A stretch of DNA of 64,000 bases from Pricia mediterranea (lineage in GTDB: Bacteria > Bacteroidota > Bacteroidia > Flavobacteriales > Flavobacteriaceae). Within the stretch, counting starts at the first letter, position 1. Each line of letters starts with the position of its first letter. The stretch is taken from NCBI RefSeq assembly GCF_032248455.1, contig NZ_JAVTTP010000001.1, positions 3,942,001-4,006,000 of the forward strand. Direction: 5' to 3'. Shown in pieces: positions 27,961-36,660 of the stretch. Under the pieces are notes generated by a model that searched no databases, was not told where the DNA came from, and saw nothing but the letters and a program-made list of their open reading frames with translations. Both the position numbers and the translations under genes were made by a program.

Positions 27961-28502
27961 TCCAACGTCATGTTTTTCCTTAGTTTAGAAATGCAGCTCC
28001 TGTTTCTGGTCTTGACGGTGCCTAGGGGAATATCCAGTTCTTTCGATGCCTCCTTTTGGGTAAATCCCCTGAAATAGAGCAACTCAATGATCTGAAGACA
28101 TTTCTTCTTTAAATTGAGCACCAATTTTTGCAAGGATGAGGTGTCGATTTCTGGTTCGTTCGTTTGCTGGCCGATATCCGCCCTGTTCAAAATACCTACG
28201 AAGTAATCGGCGGACAGATTCTTTTGCTGTTCTTTGTAGTCTTTTGAACGCACTTTATCGATAGCGGCGTTTCTGGCAATATTCAAGATCCAGGTGAAGA
28301 AACGTCCTTTCTTGGGACTATAGCTGTCAGATTTGTTCCAGATTTTTGTAAAGACGTCCTGAGTGATTTCCTCGGCCAAGAACTTGTCCCTTACAACGGT
28401 GTTGATGACCCCGCAAATATTGTCCCAATACATCTCATACAGCTTTTCAAAAGCAATGATATCTTTTTTTTGGAAACGTAGTACTAGTTCTTCTTCATCC
28501 AT
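27951..28502 (-). CDS. ECF-type RNA polymerase sigma-70 factor (SigK-like)
   Basis: 183 residues. Region 2: ITQDVFTKIWNKSDSYSP and FFTWILNIARNAAIDKVRS. Region 4: LLYFRGFTQKEASKELDIP and GTVKTRNRSCISKLRK. Overlaps the RskA-type anti-sigma gene, the standard paired arrangement. A 6-bp inverted repeat (TGCTAC, GGG, GTAGCA at 28535-28549) lies 33 bp before the start and could be part of the control region. No TAnnTTTG box is present, consistent with autoregulated ECF promoters. Confidence 0.93.
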   Translation of the reverse strand: MDEEELVLRFQKKDIIAFEKLYEMYWDNICGVINTVVRDKFLAEEITQDVFTKIWNKSDSYSPKKGRFFTWILNIARNAAIDKVRSKDYKEQQKNLSADYFVGILNRADIGQQTNEPEIDTSSLQKLVLNLKKKCLQIIELLYFRGFTQKEASKELDIPLGTVKTRNRSCISKLRKNMTLEWK

Positions 28503-28534
28503 TTATGGTATGCGTTAGTAAACCTCGGTTAGGA

Positions 28535-28549
28535 TGCTACGGGGTAGCA
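28535..28549. promoter_or_regulatory. short inverted repeat upstream of the ECF sigma gene
   Basis: TGCTAC-GGG-GTAGCA, perfect 6-bp arms, between the sigma start (28502) and the superoxide dismutase terminator. Could be an operator or a 5'-leader hairpin; function is a guess. Confidence 0.3.
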
Positions 28550-28563
28550 GTTAAATATATAAA

Positions 28564-28586
28564 AAAAACCGCCCTAGTGGCGGTTT
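28564..28586 (-). terminator. intrinsic terminator of the superoxide dismutase gene
   Basis: Read on the minus strand, AAAACCGCC and GGCGGTTTT are perfect 9-bp arms around a 5-base loop, followed by a run of T's. It lies 23 bp past the stop of the superoxide dismutase gene and insulates it from the sigma gene. Confidence 0.9.
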
Positions 28587-28608
28587 TCAGTTAATTTTTC
28601 AATAACTA

Positions 28609-29208
28609 TTACTCGGTGATCTCACCACAACTTACACGCGATCCTGCAGCGCCACTGGGTTGTGAGGTAAAATCGTCCGCGCCATCGTGCACAATTACAC
28701 TATGCCCGATAATATTCTTTTTATCATCGTCACAGCCGATACACCATTCGTCGGTGGTGAACTCTATGGTGGCATTGCCATCGGCATCGGCGGTCATATT
28801 GCCTATGTCACCGGTGTGATAACCTTCTGCATCGCCCCATTTCCCGTGTTGCTCATCGGTTGGGTTCCAATGTCCTCCGGCAGAGGTTCCATCGTCAGCG
28901 GAGCAGTCCGCATTCTCATGGATATGGATGGCATGTTCCCCCTCAGCGAGTCCTGTAAAGGAGGCGCTCATAGTAACCTCACCATTGTTTTGGGTAAATG
29001 CGACCGTACCCTGTACGTCGCTCCCGCTTTTGGGCGACATCTCTACGGTGAGTGTCTTTTCTCCCATCATGTCGTCGGACTCATCGGCCATGGCGTCCAT
29101 GTTCTCTTCCATGGTGTCACCTGCCGCATCGGCATCTTTCTTTGTTTCCTTACAACTATAAGAGCCTATTAATAAAAGCCCTAAAAGTGTTAATTGTATA
29201 GTTTTCAT
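28609..29208 (-). CDS. Cu/Zn superoxide dismutase family lipoprotein
   Basis: 199 residues. Signal peptide ending in the lipobox GSYSC (Cys about 19), then a Met/Asp/Glu-rich linker and the SOD domain: HAIHIHENADC with the copper-binding histidines, GGHWNPTDEQHG, YHTGDIGN, IGHSVIVHDGADD, and the closing SRVSCGEI cysteine. It detoxifies superoxide outside the cytoplasm, anchored by lipid. The acidic, methionine-rich linker (residues about 24-50) is unusual and could bind metal. A near-match -7 box (TACCTTTA) lies 25 bp upstream. Confidence 0.92.
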   Translation of the reverse strand: MKTIQLTLLGLLLIGSYSCKETKKDADAAGDTMEENMDAMADESDDMMGEKTLTVEMSPKSGSDVQGTVAFTQNNGEVTMSASFTGLAEGEHAIHIHENADCSADDGTSAGGHWNPTDEQHGKWGDAEGYHTGDIGNMTADADGNATIEFTTDEWCIGCDDDKKNIIGHSVIVHDGADDFTSQPSGAAGSRVSCGEITE

Positions 29209-29484
29209 TTTTCCAGAATTTAAATTAGTGGTTAAAGGTAAGGATTATATGCACCTAAACTTGCTCAAACCAATTTGATTTTAACAATATCGAAAATTTG
29301 ACCGAAAGCCGGAAGGAGGAAGGAATAGGGACAGCTAAAGGAACGGGAATTGTTTTCGGCGTAGGATATTCCGGAAAGTGTGTTCTTCTTTCTTCCCTAC
29401 CCTTTCCGTCCTCTTTCCATCGTCTGGGCATTTCAAGGTTCGAGGCCTGAATTACCCACATAATTCAAGGTAGAACCAGTCCGT

Positions 29485-30861
29485 TTAGTTTTTAGATGCG
29501 TTTCGGGCTATTTGCGATAATTTTTCATCGATTTCCGACTTGGGAATCCATTTCCCCTGGCGGATGACCCCAGAAAGATCTTTTAGCGCTGTCAGGTCCT
29601 GTAACGGATTGGCCTCGAGCAGTAGTAGGTCGGCGTCAAGGCCTTCCTTGACCTGTCCGAAAATATCCTCCATCCCGAAGTAAAGGGCCGGATTGATGGT
29701 GCCGGATCGGATGATCTGTAGGTTTGTCATTCCCGCCTCCTTCATGTCCTGCATCTCTTTATGGATGGAAAAGCCGGGTACGTTGAAAAGTTGCGGGGCA
29801 TCGGAGCCGAGCAGCATGCCGTGTCCATCATCCGCAAGTCCCTTAATGAGCTGTTTGCGAATGGCATCGAACTGTTCCCATTGCGCCGCATCGAAGTCGG
29901 ATCCCGCCCCAGTGGACGCTTCTTTGCGTCGGCGCCAATCCGCCAAGGTCTCTTCGGGCATGTACTTCATTTCAGGAAGTGCCAGCATCGTATCTGCATC
30001 CGTAGGCGCGAACCACTTGGTGAACAGGCTTTGGGTAGGTACGATCCAGACCTCGTTTTCTTTGGCCATGGCAACCAGTTCCTCGATTTTTGTGGTATCC
30101 GCCAAGGCGGTAAAATTGAAGCCGAAAAAACCGTTTTCGTCAGGTTTAACATTGGCGGACTCGGGTACCAGCCCCTCTAAAAACCCATCAACATGGTCAA
30201 TGGAGGCATATTTGCTTTCGAGGGCGTGCCGGATACCTACTTCGACGGGAACATGGCCGGCGAACTCGATATCGACTTCGTTAGCGGTGCGAACCAATTC
30301 GTCGAAAGCTTCGAGAGGCACTCCCGGATGTATTTTTAGGAAGTCATAACCATCCTCGCTGTATGCCGTGACTTTTTTCTCGGCCTCTTCCGCTGTGGGA
30401 ATGGTGCCGCCGTTCAAAGAGGGACTCGAGGTGAAGATCCTGGGACTTAAGATTTCGCCCTGCCTTGCTTTTGCGCGGAGTTCCAAATGCGCGGGATGAC
30501 CGAGCATCCCCCGGATGACCGTGATGCCGTTGGAAAGATAGAGGTAAAGGACATCTTCTATCCGTTCTTGTGAGATAGGGGACTGGGGGATATGGGCGTG
30601 CATTTCGGCCAGACCGGGCATCAGATATTTCCCCTTCGCATCGATTTTATTCGGATAGGCTTTTCGATTTTCGACGGTTTTGGAGATGGACCTGATTTTA
30701 CCCGAATCGATGATCACCTGCCTGTTCTCCAAAATTTCCCCTGTACTGACATCTACGATATTGACATCGGTAATCAAGGTGGCGGTGGCGCTTTCCTGCT
30801 CCTGAGCGTGATGACAAGCCGTCAGGGAAATCGTGATAAACAATAAGATCAGTTTTTTCAT
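29485..30861 (-). CDS. amidohydrolase family lipoprotein
   Basis: 458 residues. Lipobox LTAC (Cys16). The metal-dependent hydrolase signature begins MPGLAEMHAH (His88, His90), and further ligand candidates are the lysine in DFLKIHPG, GHVPVEVG, SIDHVDG and the aspartate in GSDAP. The C-terminal composite domain with DADLLLLEANPL is that of imidazolonepropionase/prolidase-like exported amidohydrolases. Substrate unknown; several relatives cleave dipeptides or cyclic amides. The downstream 270 bp to the superoxide dismutase start holds a purine-rich degenerate tract (about 29385-29430) and no gene. Confidence 0.85.
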   Translation of the reverse strand: MKKLILLFITISLTACHHAQEQESATATLITDVNIVDVSTGEILENRQVIIDSGKIRSISKTVENRKAYPNKIDAKGKYLMPGLAEMHAHIPQSPISQERIEDVLYLYLSNGITVIRGMLGHPAHLELRAKARQGEILSPRIFTSSPSLNGGTIPTAEEAEKKVTAYSEDGYDFLKIHPGVPLEAFDELVRTANEVDIEFAGHVPVEVGIRHALESKYASIDHVDGFLEGLVPESANVKPDENGFFGFNFTALADTTKIEELVAMAKENEVWIVPTQSLFTKWFAPTDADTMLALPEMKYMPEETLADWRRRKEASTGAGSDFDAAQWEQFDAIRKQLIKGLADDGHGMLLGSDAPQLFNVPGFSIHKEMQDMKEAGMTNLQIIRSGTINPALYFGMEDIFGQVKEGLDADLLLLEANPLQDLTALKDLSGVIRQGKWIPKSEIDEKLSQIARNASKN

Positions 30862-31168
30862 GGTGCTAAATATATGATTTTCAGAGAATCGGCTTCCAAC
30901 AAAAGTAGTTGTTTTTGCAAACAGTTTGAAATTGACCGATTCAAAAGAAGGTTATATCATTATTTCTGTGGATAAGAAATGTGAATCCTGACATTGTTTT
31001 CTTTCTTATGTCCTACGTCTAAAAGTCCCAAGTCAGAATAATCCATGATTTAATCCCCACAACATTCGTGGTAGAACCTAAAGAAAGATACCGATGTGGA
31101 CACATAGTGATGTTTTCAATCCTTATCACTACTTTTATAGGCTGTAAACCGACAAACGATACCATCAA
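30862..31168. other. intergenic region between divergent amidohydrolase and ThuA/PQQ genes
   Basis: 307 bp with no family gene. It must contain both promoters. A near-match to the -7 box (TACTTTTA, 31130-31137) precedes the ThuA gene. A 20-codon frame resembling a lipoprotein signal peptide (31110-31172) overlaps the downstream start and is listed separately. Confidence 0.5.
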
Positions 31169-31172
31169 ATGA
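31110..31172 (+). CDS. micro-ORF resembling a lipoprotein signal peptide, coupled to the next gene
   Basis: ATG 31110 to TGA 31170, 20 residues: MFSILITTFIGCKPTNDTIK. It has a hydrophobic run followed by a lipobox-like FIGC and a polar tail. Its stop overlaps the next gene's ATG (ATGA at 31169-31172), an arrangement that normally signals translational coupling. It may be a leader peptide, a decayed lipoprotein gene, or chance. A candidate -7 box lies inside it, which would argue against translation. Confidence 0.3.
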   Translation: MFSILITTFIGCKPTNDTIK

Positions 31173-34100
31173 AACAAATTGCAGTTCTTACCACTTTAAT
31201 CCTAGGCCTGATCCTGGGCAGTTGCGGAAATCAGCGCGACGGAAAGCCCGAAGTGCTGGTCTTCTCGAAAACCATGGGCTTTAAACACGCTTCGATCCCT
31301 GCCGGAATCGCCGCTATTCAGAAGCTGGGCAGTGAAAACGGATTCGAGGTCGATACCACGAAAAATGCGGAATTGTTCAACGAGGATACCCTCGGCCAAT
31401 ATTCTGCCGTCATTTTTTTGAGTACCACCATGAATGTACTCAATGCGGAACAAGAGGCCGCTTTTGAGCGCTATATTCAGTCAGGGGGCGGTTTTGTCGG
31501 CATCCATGCGGCGGCCGATACCGAATACGATTGGGGCTGGTACAACAAACTGGTCGGGGCGCAGTTCGAGAGCCATCCAGCAGGGACGCCCGAAGCGGAT
31601 TTTATCATTACCGATAACAGCTTTCCCGCCACTGAATTCTTTACCGATTCTATTTGGCACAGGGCAGACGAGATCTATAACTACAAGAATATCAATCCCG
31701 ATATCAACGTCATCATGACCGTTGACGAATCGACCTATGAAGGTGGTACGAACGGGGATTATCATCCATTCGCCTGGTACCATGAATACGACGGGGGCCG
31801 TGCCTTTTATACGGGAGCGGGACATACCGACGAGAGCTTTTCGGAGCCCCTGTTCCTCGAACATCTTCTCGGCGGCATCAAATACGCCATCGGTGACAAT
31901 GAAAAATTGGATTATAGCAAGGCGGTCACCCAAATTCCGCCCGATGTGGACCGGTTTTCCAAAAAACAGCTGGTGGTCGGCGAGTTCTTTGAACCCACGG
32001 AAATGACCGTATTGCCCAACAACGACGTACTGGTCGCACAACGGCGGGGCGAGATCATGCTGTACGAAGACGCTACCAAAGAACTGAAGCAAGTAGGGGC
32101 CCTAGATGTGTATTTCAAGACGTTGAACACGCCCGGGGTCAATGCCGAGGAAGGCCTGATGGGACTTCAAACGGACCCTAACTATGCCGAGAATCATTGG
32201 ATATACTTGTTTTATGCCCCTTCCGGGGATGAATGGGTGAACCGGCTTTCGCGCTTTAAATTTAAGGACGGAGTCTTCGACAAAACGTCCGAGCAGGTGA
32301 TTTTGGATGTGGACTCCCAACGGGAAATCTGTTGCCATACCGGGGGATCGATCGCCTTCGGTCCCGATAACCTCCTTTATCTCTCCACCGGTGACAACTC
32401 CACGCCTTTCAATGAAAAGGGAGTAGAATACGTAAACAGTGGTTATGCGCCCTTGAACGACATTCCGGGACACGAACAGTACGATGCGCGACGTTCCTCG
32501 GGCAACACCAACGACCTGCGGGGGAAAATCCTTCGTATAAAAGTCAATGAAGACGGTAGCTACGATATTCCCGAGGGCAATCTTTTCGCTCCCGGCACCG
32601 AAAAGACGCGTCCCGAAATATATACCATGGGACACCGAAATCCCTATCGGATTTCCGTAGATCCCAAAAAAGGATATGTCTATTGGGGCGATGTAGGGCC
32701 CGATGCCAGGGTTGATAGCCTGGAAACGCGCGGACCTCGGGGCTATGATGAAATGAACCAGGCCCGGGAGGCGGGCAATTACGGCTGGCCACTTTTTATC
32801 GGAGATAACAAAGCCTATGTGGATTTCGACTACGAGACCGGGGAAAGTGGGATCACTTTCGATCCCGAAAGACCGATCAACGATTCAAAAAACAATACGG
32901 GCCTCCGGGAACTGCCCCCCGCGCAGCCCGCGTACGCCTTTTATCCGTATGCCGAAACCTCCGAGTTTCCCCAAGTGGGCTCCGGAGGAAGAAACGCCAT
33001 GGCGGGACCTACCTATTATTCCGATCAATACCCCGACGGGGGCGGCCTTCCCGACTATTACGATGGCAAGGTCATTATCTACGATTGGATGCGCGGTTGG
33101 ATGAAGGCCGTCACGCTCTTCGATGACGGTTCTTTTAATAAGATGGAGCCTTTTGCTTCCGATATCTCCCTGAACAACCTGATCGATATGGAACTAGGGC
33201 CTGATGGTCGGGTCTATCTGTTGGAATACGGTAGCGGCTGGTTTTCTAAGAACGATGACTCCGCGCTGAGCTTTATCGAATACAACGGCGGAAACAGACC
33301 GCCCTTGATCGACCATTTGATCGTGGACAAGACATCGGGCCAACTGCCCTTGTCGGTCACCGCAAAAGTCGATGCGAAGGATCGCGAAGGTGATGCCCTC
33401 ACCTATATCTGGAATTTGGGCAACGGGGAGACCAAAGAAACCAAGGATCCTGAAGTATCCTATACGTATAAGGACGCAGGTAACTATAAAATCTCGGTGA
33501 CCGTTAGGGACGGGAAGGGCGAAGCTGCGAATAGTGAAGTCACTTCCGTGGTAGCTGGAAATTCAAGACCGGAAGTCGCTATCGATCTGAACGGGGGCAA
33601 TTCGTCGTTCTTTCTAGAAGGGGTTCCCATTAACTATTCCGTTACGGCCAAGGACCCCGATGGAACCGACATCGATCCCGACCATCTTTTCGTTTCCGTA
33701 GATTATCTTGAAAGCTACGATAAACAGAATCAGTCCCTAGGGCACCAGCAAGTTTCCGCTGCGGTTACGGGTAGAGCCTTGACCCAGGGCATGGACTGCA
33801 AGACCTGCCATAAGGAAGACGAGGCGTCTATCGGACCGAACTACCTTGATATCGCCATGAAGTACAAAGATAAGCCCGAGGCATCGGGTTATCTTCAGAA
33901 TAAGATTATCGCCGGGGGCGGAGGCGTTTGGGGCGAGGTGGTCATGCCCGCCCATCCCGATGTGAGCAAAGAGGAAACCCGTCAGATCGTAGAATATATC
34001 ATGTCGTTGGCGAACGATTCGGGTAAAGAAAAGTCGATGCCTGCATCAGGAACCATACGACCTAACCCAAAACAGGGGGACAATGTACTGGTCCTGACTG

Positions 34101-34576
34101 CCAGCTATACCGATGAAGGGGCAGAAGGCACGATTCCGTTGACCGGGGTTACCTCGGTTGCCCTGCAGGGGAGTACCGTTAGCTTTTCGGACAAAACAAA
34201 GGCCGATGGCTTTACCGCGGTGCAATTTGACGGCCAAGATTTATTGATAGTTCCCAATTCGGAGGGTTGGTTCGCCCTGGAAGATGTAGATCTTACAGGG
34301 GTCAAAGCGGCCATTTTAACGGCAGGATGGCAGGAAGCACCCAAAACCGGACTCGAATTCGAGATGCATTTAAACGCCCCCGATGGTGAGCTTTTAGGCA
34401 AAGGCAGCATGCCCAAACCCGAAGGAGGACAACCCGGAGGTAGAATAGCCATCGAATTGGAGACAGAAAAGGAGGTGAAAGCCGATGAAATCTACTTTGT
34501 ATACAAACCAAAAGAAGGAGAAGAAAGGGGAGGATCCCCCGTTGCCCTGACGAATGTTCGGTTTGAAGCGAAGTAA
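31169..34576 (+). CDS. ThuA / PQQ-type sugar dehydrogenase / PKD / cytochrome c lipoprotein
   Basis: 1135 residues. Lipobox LGSC (Cys19). Modules in order: ThuA glutamine-amidotransferase-like domain (about 27-240); glucose/sorbosone dehydrogenase propeller (about 250-707) with CCHTGGSIAFGPD and GHRNPYRI; PKD (about 711-797); class I cytochrome c (about 855-950) with heme motif CKTCH at 876-880 and a candidate Met ligand in VVMPAHP near 926; C-terminal carbohydrate-binding-like domain (about 955-1135). The layout is that of an outer-membrane-anchored sugar oxidoreductase that can pass electrons from PQQ to its own heme. ThuA relatives act in keto-sugar (trehalose/trehalulose) metabolism. A paralogous propeller is in the giant protein at 12167. 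Confidence 0.92.
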   Translation: MKQIAVLTTLILGLILGSCGNQRDGKPEVLVFSKTMGFKHASIPAGIAAIQKLGSENGFEVDTTKNAELFNEDTLGQYSAVIFLSTTMNVLNAEQEAAFERYIQSGGGFVGIHAAADTEYDWGWYNKLVGAQFESHPAGTPEADFIITDNSFPATEFFTDSIWHRADEIYNYKNINPDINVIMTVDESTYEGGTNGDYHPFAWYHEYDGGRAFYTGAGHTDESFSEPLFLEHLLGGIKYAIGDNEKLDYSKAVTQIPPDVDRFSKKQLVVGEFFEPTEMTVLPNNDVLVAQRRGEIMLYEDATKELKQVGALDVYFKTLNTPGVNAEEGLMGLQTDPNYAENHWIYLFYAPSGDEWVNRLSRFKFKDGVFDKTSEQVILDVDSQREICCHTGGSIAFGPDNLLYLSTGDNSTPFNEKGVEYVNSGYAPLNDIPGHEQYDARRSSGNTNDLRGKILRIKVNEDGSYDIPEGNLFAPGTEKTRPEIYTMGHRNPYRISVDPKKGYVYWGDVGPDARVDSLETRGPRGYDEMNQAREAGNYGWPLFIGDNKAYVDFDYETGESGITFDPERPINDSKNNTGLRELPPAQPAYAFYPYAETSEFPQVGSGGRNAMAGPTYYSDQYPDGGGLPDYYDGKVIIYDWMRGWMKAVTLFDDGSFNKMEPFASDISLNNLIDMELGPDGRVYLLEYGSGWFSKNDDSALSFIEYNGGNRPPLIDHLIVDKTSGQLPLSVTAKVDAKDREGDALTYIWNLGNGETKETKDPEVSYTYKDAGNYKISVTVRDGKGEAANSEVTSVVAGNSRPEVAIDLNGGNSSFFLEGVPINYSVTAKDPDGTDIDPDHLFVSVDYLESYDKQNQSLGHQQVSAAVTGRALTQGMDCKTCHKEDEASIGPNYLDIAMKYKDKPEASGYLQNKIIAGGGGVWGEVVMPAHPDVSKEETRQIVEYIMSLANDSGKEKSMPASGTIRPNPKQGDNVLVLTASYTDEGAEGTIPLTGVTSVALQGSTVSFSDKTKADGFTAVQFDGQDLLIVPNSEGWFALEDVDLTGVKAAILTAGWQEAPKTGLEFEMHLNAPDGELLGKGSMPKPEGGQPGGRIAIELETEKEVKADEIYFVYKPKEGEERGGSPVALTNVRFEAK

Positions 34577-34639
34577 TGACCCCGCTAATTCGCTATAACG
34601 CAAGACCGGAAGAACACCCGATCCATCTATGATAGAATT

Positions 34640-34727
34640 GTCCCGTTGAGTCTCTCGAATTTGCTCGAAACAGGCTCAATCGGGACATTAAGGCCTGACC
34701 TTTCGACTGTACCTCGACTGCGCTCGG
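34640..34727. repeat. palindromic intergenic repeats, copies ii and iii
   Basis: Copy ii (34640-34686): outer arms GTCCCGTTGAG and CTCAATCGGGAC (one-base bulge) around TCTCGAATTTGCTCGAAACA. Copy iii (34713-34726) contains CTCGACTGCGCTCG, a 14-mer found exactly in the purL insert at 53493-53506. They lie after the ThuA/PQQ gene, between convergent genes. Confidence 0.7.
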
Positions 34728-34785
34728 TAGCATCGGTCAAGCTGACAAAAATGTTCTTTGGGCTTTTAAGCGGACCGAGACCTTC

Positions 34786-34876
34786 ACTAAAAACCAACGA
34801 CCAACGACAAACGGCTAAAGTCTAACGACTAATGGCTAACGACCAAGGTCTAAAGTCTAAAGACTACAGACTAACA
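34786..34876. repeat. degenerate heptamer tandem tract at the M1 peptidase 3' end
   Basis: Thirteen consecutive 7-bp units of the form RCYAANG on the plus strand (for example ACCAACG, ACTAATG, TCTAAAG). The last units run through the stop codon of the minus-strand peptidase gene, so its final residues are encoded by the tract. Confidence 0.8.
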
Positions 34877-36471
34877 TCAACATAGAAGTTCCGATCGACC
34901 TGCAAAGTAGAAAGATCCTCCTCGAATTCCTCTGTTTTCCACTGATCGGAGGGAGTAATCCAATGCATTTTACCGTCCACCTCTATTTTAAGCGGCATTT
35001 CAAACTTTTTGACCACATTGGAATACCGATATTTTAGTTCGTTTCCGTCTACCTCGTACTCAAAAATGGGAATATTCGGAGTTCGCAAATACTGGTCGAA
35101 GACCGGGATCAGGTCGATTCCCGATTTTTCTGACATGTAGTTCTCCACCTGTTCGGTAGTGACGGTCTGATGGTAGAATTCCCGGTTTAAGCCGCGCAGT
35201 ACCTGCCGCCATTTTTCGTCGTCGTCGACCAGTTGCCGGATAGTGTGCAACATATTGGCCCCCTTGTAGTACATGTCTTTTGACCCTTCTTGGTTGACGC
35301 CGTAGGGACCGATAATCGGTTCGTCGTTGGCGATACTGCTCCGGGTACCTATGACATAATCCGCCGATGCCTCTTTCCCGTAATAGTAGTCCAGGAACAG
35401 GTTTTCGGAGTAGGCGGTAAAGGCTTCGTGGATCCACATATCGGCGATATCCTTGTAGGTAATGTTGTTGGCGAACCATTCATGGCCCGCCTCATGGATG
35501 ATGATAAAGTCAAATTTGAGTCCCCATCCCGTTCCTGAAAGATCCCTTCCCAAATATCCGTTCTTGTACGCGTTGCCATAGGTGACGGAGCTTTGGTGCT
35601 CCATTCCCAGATAGGGAACTTCTACCAGTTTAAAACTATCTTCGTAAAACGGGTAGGGACCGAACCAGTATTCGAAGGCCTCCATCATTTTCGGGGCGTC
35701 CCTAAATTGTTTTTTGGCCTTTTCCAAATTGTCCCTAAGCACGTAGTAGTCCATGTCGAGCGGTCCTTTTTCGCCTTGATAGGTTTCCCCGAAATGTACG
35801 TAGTCGCCGATATTGATGTTCACTCCGTAATTATTGATCGGGTTGGAAACGAACCAGTGATAGGTGTTGCTAGTTGAGTCCACCTTACGAAGCCGACCGT
35901 TGGAGACGTCCATCAGGCCTTGGGGGACTTTAACCCGGATGAGCATGCTATCGACCTCGTCGTACATATGGTCTTTGTTGGGCCACCAAACGCTGGCCCC
36001 CAGTCCCTGGTTGGAGGTGGCTACGAAATCCTTGCCGTTGTCATCCGTGGCCCATGAAAATCCGCCGTCCCACGGAGCGCGGACGGCTTCCTTGGGATGT
36101 CCGGAATATTTTACGACCACTTCGTTGAAATCTCCTTTTTTCTGTGGCTTTTCAAGATGTACAAAATGAGCGTTGCCGTTGCTCTCCACCTTGAGGTCTT
36201 TCCCTTCTTGGGTCACCCTTTCTATGTTCAACGGGGGCTGTAGATCGACCTGAAGCACTTGCCTGGGCTTTAAAACCTTGTACCGGATCGTATTTTCTCC
36301 GGAGATGAATTTTCGATCGGGATCGACATCGACATACAGGTCGTAATAGTTAAGGTCCCACCATTCACGCTCGGGGGTGATACTGCCGCGAAGACTGTCC
36401 TGTTCGGTAAAGGTTTGACCGAATAGTGTAACTGTCATGCCAAGCATCATAAATAAAATAATGTACTTCAT
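34864..36471 (-). CDS. M1-family metallopeptidase (aminopeptidase N-like)
   Basis: 535 residues with a cleavable signal peptide (MKYIILFMMLGMTVTLFGQ). The zinc site HEAGHEW (His326, Glu327, His330) is followed by WIHEAF with the third ligand glutamate. YLGMEHQSSVTYGN supplies the GAMEN-like exopeptidase loop. The N-terminal domain has RKFISGENTIRYKVL. It lacks the large C-terminal helical domain of classical aminopeptidase N, as usual for the short M1 forms of Bacteroidota. Likely periplasmic peptide trimming. Its stop codon lies inside a heptamer tract. Confidence 0.92.
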   Translation of the reverse strand: MKYIILFMMLGMTVTLFGQTFTEQDSLRGSITPEREWWDLNYYDLYVDVDPDRKFISGENTIRYKVLKPRQVLQVDLQPPLNIERVTQEGKDLKVESNGNAHFVHLEKPQKKGDFNEVVVKYSGHPKEAVRAPWDGGFSWATDDNGKDFVATSNQGLGASVWWPNKDHMYDEVDSMLIRVKVPQGLMDVSNGRLRKVDSTSNTYHWFVSNPINNYGVNINIGDYVHFGETYQGEKGPLDMDYYVLRDNLEKAKKQFRDAPKMMEAFEYWFGPYPFYEDSFKLVEVPYLGMEHQSSVTYGNAYKNGYLGRDLSGTGWGLKFDFIIIHEAGHEWFANNITYKDIADMWIHEAFTAYSENLFLDYYYGKEASADYVIGTRSSIANDEPIIGPYGVNQEGSKDMYYKGANMLHTIRQLVDDDEKWRQVLRGLNREFYHQTVTTEQVENYMSEKSGIDLIPVFDQYLRTPNIPIFEYEVDGNELKYRYSNVVKKFEMPLKIEVDGKMHWITPSDQWKTEEFEEDLSTLQVDRNFYVDVSL

Positions 36472-36660
36472 TGTTGTGGTATGTAGCGTTCAGAAAATTG
36501 GATCTACCCGGCATCCTTGTGGTGATTTCACCCATAAATCTTTACAGGAACTGCGACCCCTAGTCGATTCTACCCTGCATCCTTTGGTTGATTGCCCCCT
36601 TGTCTCTATTCCTTCTTCCTATAATCGAAATGATTATCCGGTCCCTAGAATGTTGACGTT

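Noticed and set aside
29255-29461. 68-codon minus-strand frame after the amidohydrolase
   Set aside because: Basic, Pro-rich translation of a purine-rich degenerate tract (about 29385-29430); it lacks a start signal and any domain.
36570-36640. Possible further heptamer tract after the M28 peptidase gene
   Set aside because: TTGTCTC/TATTCCT/TCTTCCT-like units are visible but the register is lost after three or four, so it is too degenerate to claim.
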